Below are positions 17,427 to 21,585 of a stretch of 21,585 nucleotides of DNA, one piece after another. This DNA comes from CAZMGG01 sp964565715 (GTDB lineage Bacteria > Planctomycetota > UBA1135 > UBA2386). The notes under the pieces were generated by a model. The model was not told the origin of the DNA. It was given only the letters and a program-made list of their open reading frames with translations, and ran no database searches. Within the stretch, counting starts at the first letter, position 1. The number at the start of each line of letters is the position of its first letter. The translations under genes and the position numbers were made by a program. The stretch spans positions 1 to 21,585 of the forward strand of contig CAZMGG010000098.1 in NCBI GenBank assembly GCA_964565715.1. The letters run 5' to 3'.

Positions 17427-18434
17427 ATGCTGCACTTCCGCCAGGTCCTGCAGGGCATCGATTCGCACACCGCCGGCGAGCCGACCCGGATCGTCACCAG
17501 CGGCCTGCCGCCGGTGCCGGGCGCGACCATGCAGGCGAAGGCGGCGGCGCTGCGGCAGGACCACGACCACCTGCGGCGGGCCCTGGTGCTGGAGCCGCGC
17601 GGCCATTCGGCGATCGTGGTGGCCTACCTGCTGCCGCCGTGCGATCCGAAGGCACACCTGGGCGTCGTCTTCGTCAACGATGTCTCCTACCTGGGCATGT
17701 GCGGGCACGGCGCCATCGGCGTGGCGACCGTGGCGGTGGGCACCGGGCTGGTGCCGATGCGCGAGCCGGTGACGGAGGTGGTGCTGGACACGCCGGCGGG
17801 CACGGTGACCTGCGCGGTGAAGGTCGCCGGTGGCCGGGTGCGCAGCGTGGCGATCACCAACGTGCCGTCGTTCCTGCGGCACGAGCGGGTGCCGGTGGCG
17901 GTGCCGGGCTACGGCAAGGTCGCGGCCGACATCGCCTGGGGCGGCAACTGGTTCGCCTTCGTCGATGCCGCCGAACTGGGCCTGCCGGTGGAGCTGGCGC
18001 GGCTGCCGGAACTGATGGCGGCGGCCACCGCGATCCGGAACGGGCTGGCCGACGTGCCCTGCGTGCATCCGGTGACCGGGGTGGAGGGAAGGGTGGACCA
18101 CGTGAAGCTGTTCCGGCCGCTCGGCGGCGCCGACGTGCCGGGCGCGCGGGCGTTGACGCTGTGTCCGGGTTCGGCGTGGGATCGCTCGCCGTGCGGCACC
18201 GGCACGTCGGCCAAGCTGGCGGTCCTGCACGGCAAGGGTGAGCTGGCGGTGGGGCAGGGGTTCAAGTCGGAGAGCGTGCTGGGCACGCGGTTCGCGGCGC
18301 GGATCCTGCGCGCGGTGGACGTCGGCGGCGTGCCCGGCATCGTGCCCGAGGTCGAGGGCTCGGCGTGGATCACCGGCTTCCAGACGTTCGTGCTGGATCC
18401 GGACGATCCGCTGGTGCACGGCATCGGCGGCTGA
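17427..18434 (+). CDS. 4-hydroxyproline 2-epimerase / proline racemase family
   Basis: This 335-residue protein matches the usual length of the proline racemase superfamily. The N-terminal signature IDSHTAGEPTRIV is at 11-23. The first catalytic cysteine is C92 in YLGMCGHGAIG, and the second is C256 in DRSPCGTGTSAKLA. Having cysteine at both positions indicates a racemase/epimerase. Trans-3-hydroxyproline dehydratases have threonine at the second site. MCGHG and SPCGTGTSAKL favour 4-hydroxyproline epimerase over proline racemase, though the substrate is not certain. It would act in the cytosol converting trans-4-hydroxy-L-proline to the cis-D form for catabolism. The ATG at 17427 is chosen because the family motif starts 10 residues later; a start 29 codons upstream adds unrelated sequence. 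No other hydroxyproline catabolic gene is in the window, so it stands alone. Confidence 0.92.
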   Translation: MLHFRQVLQGIDSHTAGEPTRIVTSGLPPVPGATMQAKAAALRQDHDHLRRALVLEPRGHSAIVVAYLLPPCDPKAHLGVVFVNDVSYLGMCGHGAIGVATVAVGTGLVPMREPVTEVVLDTPAGTVTCAVKVAGGRVRSVAITNVPSFLRHERVPVAVPGYGKVAADIAWGGNWFAFVDAAELGLPVELARLPELMAAATAIRNGLADVPCVHPVTGVEGRVDHVKLFRPLGGADVPGARALTLCPGSAWDRSPCGTGTSAKLAVLHGKGELAVGQGFKSESVLGTRFAARILRAVDVGGVPGIVPEVEGSAWITGFQTFVLDPDDPLVHGIGG

Positions 18435-18506
18435 ACGGCGATCCCGCCGCTGGCCACCGAGCCCGACGACGGGTGCCGCGACGATGGGGCCCGGCCGCTC
18501 CTCAGG

Positions 18507-19922
18507 TCACAGCCGCCCGATGGTCAGGCGGGCCGAGTTGCTGGTGGTCATGCCGGTGGGGTTGGCGGCGGGGTCGAAGGACCAGCCCTGCTGGTAGAAG
18601 GTGAGCCCCATGAGGTTGGGGTTGTTGGGCACGGGCAGGGCCAGGGTGGCGGTGTTGCCGGCGCCGGTGACGAAGTAGACCGAGTCGGGGGCGACGCGGG
18701 CGAAGCAGCCGGGCATGCCGTGGGGTGTGAGGGAGAGGGGCAGCGTGGTGGAGCCGTGCTGCTGGTCGGACCAGCCGAGCGCGACGATGCCGGCGGAGAG
18801 GGGGAGGTTGCTGAGGTCGACGCTGAGCGAGCGGCCGAGCCACGCGCGTGTCCAGTTGTGGGTGAGGCGGAGAGTGGGCTGGCCGAGTGTGCCGTTGCAG
18901 CCCGGGGCGAGGGGTTGGAAGTCGGGCGGGTTCACGGATCCATAGGCGTTAGCCCAGGATGTGTTCAAGCCGTGCAGGCCGACGTAGAACCTGCCTCGCA
19001 CATCATCGAAGCTGCCCGATCCCACCCCATTGATTCCTGGCAGGAGGGGAGTCTGTGGAATGATCTGCAGCCACGAAGGCCCCCCATCCCATTCGGCAAT
19101 CCGCAGCGGGCCAGGGTATCCGGTGATCAGGGTCAGAACGCCGCGTTGGGAGTCGAAGTACAGCTGAGCAGCGCGCTCGACACTCCCCTGTAGAACGGAA
19201 CGGGAAACCCATCCATTGGCGGAGTCCCATTCCCAGAGGTCGGGCCTGAAGTCTGAGAAGACGGCGTTCTGCCAATCGACCAGGGCTGTGCCAAAGACGA
19301 CCAGCTTGTCACGCCGCGCATCGTACGCTGATGTCAGGTAGATGCGAGAGAAGTTCCAGTCGCCTGGTCTGGGCGGACGACCGGTGGTTGGCAGGAGCCT
19401 CCATGTCGTCCCGGTCCATTCGTACAGGTCGTTGCTGCTCCATTCGCTTGGTCCCCCGAAGGCAAGCACACTGCGCCGCCCTGTGTGGGTGACGACGGAC
19501 ATGAAGCTCCAGATGGGCGGAAATGGCGCGGCGATGGTCCACGTGGAGCCATTCCACTCCCACGTGCTGCCCCGATCGTTGTATACGATGCGTTGTCGGG
19601 ACAAATCATACGCACCACCTTGAAACACGGCGGCCCCTATGGAAGGGCTGGTCCATGAAGCGAGCGACCACGACCCCGCAAACCTGCTGTCGAACTCGTA
19701 GGTCCCGACGCCATCAAAGAACACTGTGCGGTCTCGATCGGGGTCATAGCAATAAGAGCCCCAGCCGCCACTCGGCGTATTCATCCCCCACCACCTCGTC
19801 TGAGCGTTCGTGGATGCCGCGAGGATTACAATCATCGCACCGACGGAGGCGACGAACCTGGCTAGTCCGCCCAGGGGCCGAGGGAGAGGGAACGAGAAGG
19901 CGGCTTGGTCCGAGTACTTCAT
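18507..19922 (-). CDS. Secreted kelch-like beta-propeller protein, copy 2
   Basis: This 471-residue protein is a paralogue of 13961-15382. A signal peptide lies within the first 42 residues (VASVGAMIVILAASTNAQ). It is followed by TRWWGMNTPSGGWGSYCYDP and kelch-type repeats (VFFDGVGTYEFD, WEWNGSTW, NDLYEWTGTTW, DLWEWDSANGW, IAEWDGGPSW), then the same 130-residue C-terminal domain. The central propeller is very close to copy 1 (long shared stretches such as APFPPIWSFMSVV), the signal peptide and several loops differ, and the C-terminal domain is nearly identical at the DNA level. The ATG at 19922 overlaps the stop of the upstream beta-helix gene (ATGA), indicating translational coupling. The pair may form a cell-surface unit. 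The 5' two thirds have lower GC than the rest of the window. Confidence 0.9.
   Translation of the reverse strand: MKYSDQAAFSFPLPRPLGGLARFVASVGAMIVILAASTNAQTRWWGMNTPSGGWGSYCYDPDRDRTVFFDGVGTYEFDSRFAGSWSLASWTSPSIGAAVFQGGAYDLSRQRIVYNDRGSTWEWNGSTWTIAAPFPPIWSFMSVVTHTGRRSVLAFGGPSEWSSNDLYEWTGTTWRLLPTTGRPPRPGDWNFSRIYLTSAYDARRDKLVVFGTALVDWQNAVFSDFRPDLWEWDSANGWVSRSVLQGSVERAAQLYFDSQRGVLTLITGYPGPLRIAEWDGGPSWLQIIPQTPLLPGINGVGSGSFDDVRGRFYVGLHGLNTSWANAYGSVNPPDFQPLAPGCNGTLGQPTLRLTHNWTRAWLGRSLSVDLSNLPLSAGIVALGWSDQQHGSTTLPLSLTPHGMPGCFARVAPDSVYFVTGAGNTATLALPVPNNPNLMGLTFYQQGWSFDPAANPTGMTTSNSARLTIGRL
18511..18894 (-). repeat. 384-bp direct repeat, copy 2 (propeller protein 3' end)
   Basis: This is the partner of 13965-14348, same orientation, about 4.5 kb apart, gap-free with two mismatches. 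It encodes the C-terminal domain from GTLGQPTL to the end. Confidence 0.95.
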
Positions 19923-21585
19923 CGCGTCACCTTGATGACCTGGCCGAGGCCATCCGTCCCGACTTGGATGGCCGCGTCGGCGCCGCCTTGAGCCGCAACA
20001 ATCCGGATCCAGAGGATGCCCTGCTCCTCGCAGTAGCCGCTGACTGTGAGCTGCTTCAAGACAGCCAAGCTGGTAGACTGGGTCAGAATATCCCACGCTG
20101 CGACTGATTCATTATCAGGGGAAGTCAGTGCCGTTGCCCGCTCGACGCGCAAGACCGGCAGGTAGTTCTCCAGGCCGATCAGAGCGGCATCACCGTGCTG
20201 CAGCTCGGACAGCCGGATCTCGGTCGACGGCGGTGCAACCTGTACGGATGGATCGGACCAGGCGAGCCTGTATCGCACTCCGTTGGCTTCTCCGGTGCGG
20301 TCGACGACAACCGCCATCTGCTTCGAGAACTTGACCCGCCACGGATCCTCGTAAGGAGAGAACGTCTGGATACCGGATTGGGTCTCCCGCTCGCGGGTAT
20401 AGCGTAGACGGAACCAAGGGTTGGCGTGAGCCTGTTGGTCCTGGTCGCCTGATATCGCCTGGCAGAGGATGCGAAGGTAGCCGAATCGGTAGGGAGAGCA
20501 GTAGGCGCGTCGATCCACAATGCCGACCAAGGGACTGTTTGGCAACGGCATCTCCACGACACCGGGATCGAACAACATCATTGGGTGGTTGCCCACCACA
20601 GTGCTCCATGCCGGACACACATCGAGCTGCCCGAGTCCCAGTTGGGGGTTGTCGATCGAGAACGCCCAGCAATTGGGATCGAATATGCTTGCCCTTGTGT
20701 AGTCCGGATTGGCAGGTGTTTGCTGGAAATCCTGCCAGCCGAGCCAGGGCCATGCGGGTCCTGTGCCAGCGAGCGTGCGGTCGCAAGTGACGGCGTACAG
20801 CTCAATGTTCGTTCGACGTCGAGCCGCGCCGATCCCCTGAAACGCGGTGATGGCGTAGGGTGGACTGCTTTGGGCCGATACCTGGTCATAGCCAACGAGG
20901 TGCACGCGATGGAGGCGGGCGGCGCCATCATAGAGAAGTAGAGCATGTACCTCGTAGGGATTGAAGCCTGGTCGAAACCCTGTCCAAAGACCATTGCCGG
21001 AGTCGCGGATTACGGCTGAGTCTCGAACGATGTCATGCGACGCGAGCGCCATGCCCCAGGAGTTGTCGGACAACACAGCGTGGTCGAAGACGATGGTCGT
21101 GGCGCCATTGCCGGTGTACAGGCCGAGGTTGCAGGCGTAGGCGACGAAACGGGAGATCGTCTGCGTCTCGCCTGAATGCGGTCGCCAAGTGACATTCGTG
21201 TCGATGGTCAAGAAACCTGGAGCGATGCTGTCATGGACATCGAAGCCCAGCCAGGAGCTGTGACAGGTATTGTCCTCGAACAATCCCAGCGTCTGGTGGC
21301 GGGGTTTTGGGTGTGGCGCGGGTAGGGAGCGACCAGCGAAGTATGTGAATGCGGTCCCGTTTTGCAATGACTGACCCAACCAGTCCCTCGGCAACGCAAA
21401 CCAGTATCCGGTCCCATCGCTGCCAGCTGCCACATTACCGACGAACGTGTTGTGCGGATTGGTGATCCAGAACGAGGCCGGCGCCCGATTCTGGAACAGG
21501 TCGTTCGGGCCAAGATCGCTCGGCAGCACTGCCTGCGTATGGTCCAGCGGCAGCCGTGTGCCGAGGATCAGGTTGTCCTTGATCA
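19919..21585 (-). CDS. Secreted parallel beta-helix protein (5' end outside window)
   Basis: The visible part is 554 residues and stays open to the window edge, reading IKDNLILGTRLPLDH at the start, so the true N-terminus lies beyond. A GTG at 21529 could start it, but the frame upstream looks equally coding. Sequences like NPHNTFVGNVAAGSDGTGYW, SWLGFDVHDSIAPGFLTIDT, ATTIVFDHAVLSDNSWGMAL and DSAVIRDSGNGLW are typical of right-handed parallel beta-helix proteins. NTFVGNVAAGSDGTGYWF resembles the beta-helix part of G8-domain/CEMIP-like proteins, though no G8 domain is in view. The last 130 residues look like a separate beta-rich domain (LSELQHGDAALIGLENYLPV ... LGQVIKVTR). It probably binds or cleaves polysaccharide; no catalytic residues are assigned. 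Its stop overlaps the propeller start. GC is low compared with the operon. Confidence 0.85.
   Translation of the reverse strand, partial: IKDNLILGTRLPLDHTQAVLPSDLGPNDLFQNRAPASFWITNPHNTFVGNVAAGSDGTGYWFALPRDWLGQSLQNGTAFTYFAGRSLPAPHPKPRHQTLGLFEDNTCHSSWLGFDVHDSIAPGFLTIDTNVTWRPHSGETQTISRFVAYACNLGLYTGNGATTIVFDHAVLSDNSWGMALASHDIVRDSAVIRDSGNGLWTGFRPGFNPYEVHALLLYDGAARLHRVHLVGYDQVSAQSSPPYAITAFQGIGAARRRTNIELYAVTCDRTLAGTGPAWPWLGWQDFQQTPANPDYTRASIFDPNCWAFSIDNPQLGLGQLDVCPAWSTVVGNHPMMLFDPGVVEMPLPNSPLVGIVDRRAYCSPYRFGYLRILCQAISGDQDQQAHANPWFRLRYTRERETQSGIQTFSPYEDPWRVKFSKQMAVVVDRTGEANGVRYRLAWSDPSVQVAPPSTEIRLSELQHGDAALIGLENYLPVLRVERATALTSPDNESVAAWDILTQSTSLAVLKQLTVSGYCEEQGILWIRIVAAQGGADAAIQVGTDGLGQVIKVTR

Noticed and set aside
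13961..17530. 1189-codon frame that would fuse the propeller protein to sequence upstream of it
   Set aside because: The part upstream of 15382 crosses the beta-helix remnant and the membrane protein in non-coding frames. The ATG at 15382 has a signal peptide and the conserved overlap layout.
18435..18506. Short inverted repeat CCCG-ACGA-CGGG between the convergent epimerase and propeller genes
   Set aside because: A four-base stem without a U-run is expected by chance at this GC content.

Overview
The window is a GC-rich bacterial chromosome segment carrying a flagellin cluster, a long signalling operon and a lower-GC accessory region. The best taxonomic guess is a planctomycete or a similar deep-branching Gram-negative. 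The reasons are the very high GC, the sigma-54/two-component style of regulation, and two secreted beta-propeller proteins whose C-terminal domain (GCxGTLGQPTL, GMPGC, FYQQGWSFDPAANP, SNSARLTIG) I recall from many secreted planctomycete proteins. That recollection is not a search result, so the assignment is moderate.

Bases 1-3660 (minus strand) hold four flagellin-family genes in tandem. One is cut by the window edge, two are short canonical flagellins of 275-276 aa, and one is a strongly diverged 287-aa paralogue. Each has its own upstream copy of a sigma-28 (FliA)-like promoter, TCAWG/TCAAC-N14/15-GCCG, which I found by aligning the four leaders. The two canonical genes end in long GC hairpins whose only imperfections become G.U pairs in minus-strand RNA, so they look like orientation-specific terminators.

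Bases 3815-13739 (plus strand) form a nine-gene operon with almost no gaps; most junctions are 4-base ATGA/GTGA overlaps. The order is: NtrC-type sigma-54 activator; small sensorless histidine kinase; REC protein with an uncharacterised, possibly STAS-like C-terminus; membrane-anchored repeat protein; secreted protein with an STN-like domain followed by TPR-like repeats; secreted coiled-coil protein; soluble PAS-like histidine kinase; second NtrC-type activator; calcineurin-like phosphoesterase. By position and architecture the kinase/activator pairs resemble FleSR/FlgSR flagellar regulators. Three exported proteins of unknown function are co-translated between the two regulatory modules. This is the most interesting candidate system here.

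Bases 13742-21585 are an accessory region. It starts with a truncated VapC (PIN-domain toxin) remnant. Then come two minus-strand kelch-like secreted proteins. Their last 384 bp are nearly identical (two mismatches) while the rest has diverged, which suggests domain-limited gene conversion or very recent duplication. The second copy is translationally coupled to an upstream beta-helix protein that runs off the window. The first copy is preceded by only the degenerate 3' end of the same beta-helix gene, with an in-frame TGA. Between the copies sit a polytopic membrane protein and a divergent 4-hydroxyproline epimerase/proline racemase. Much of the beta-helix and propeller sequence has visibly lower GC than the rest of the window. 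I saw no tRNA, rRNA, CRISPR array or transposase.
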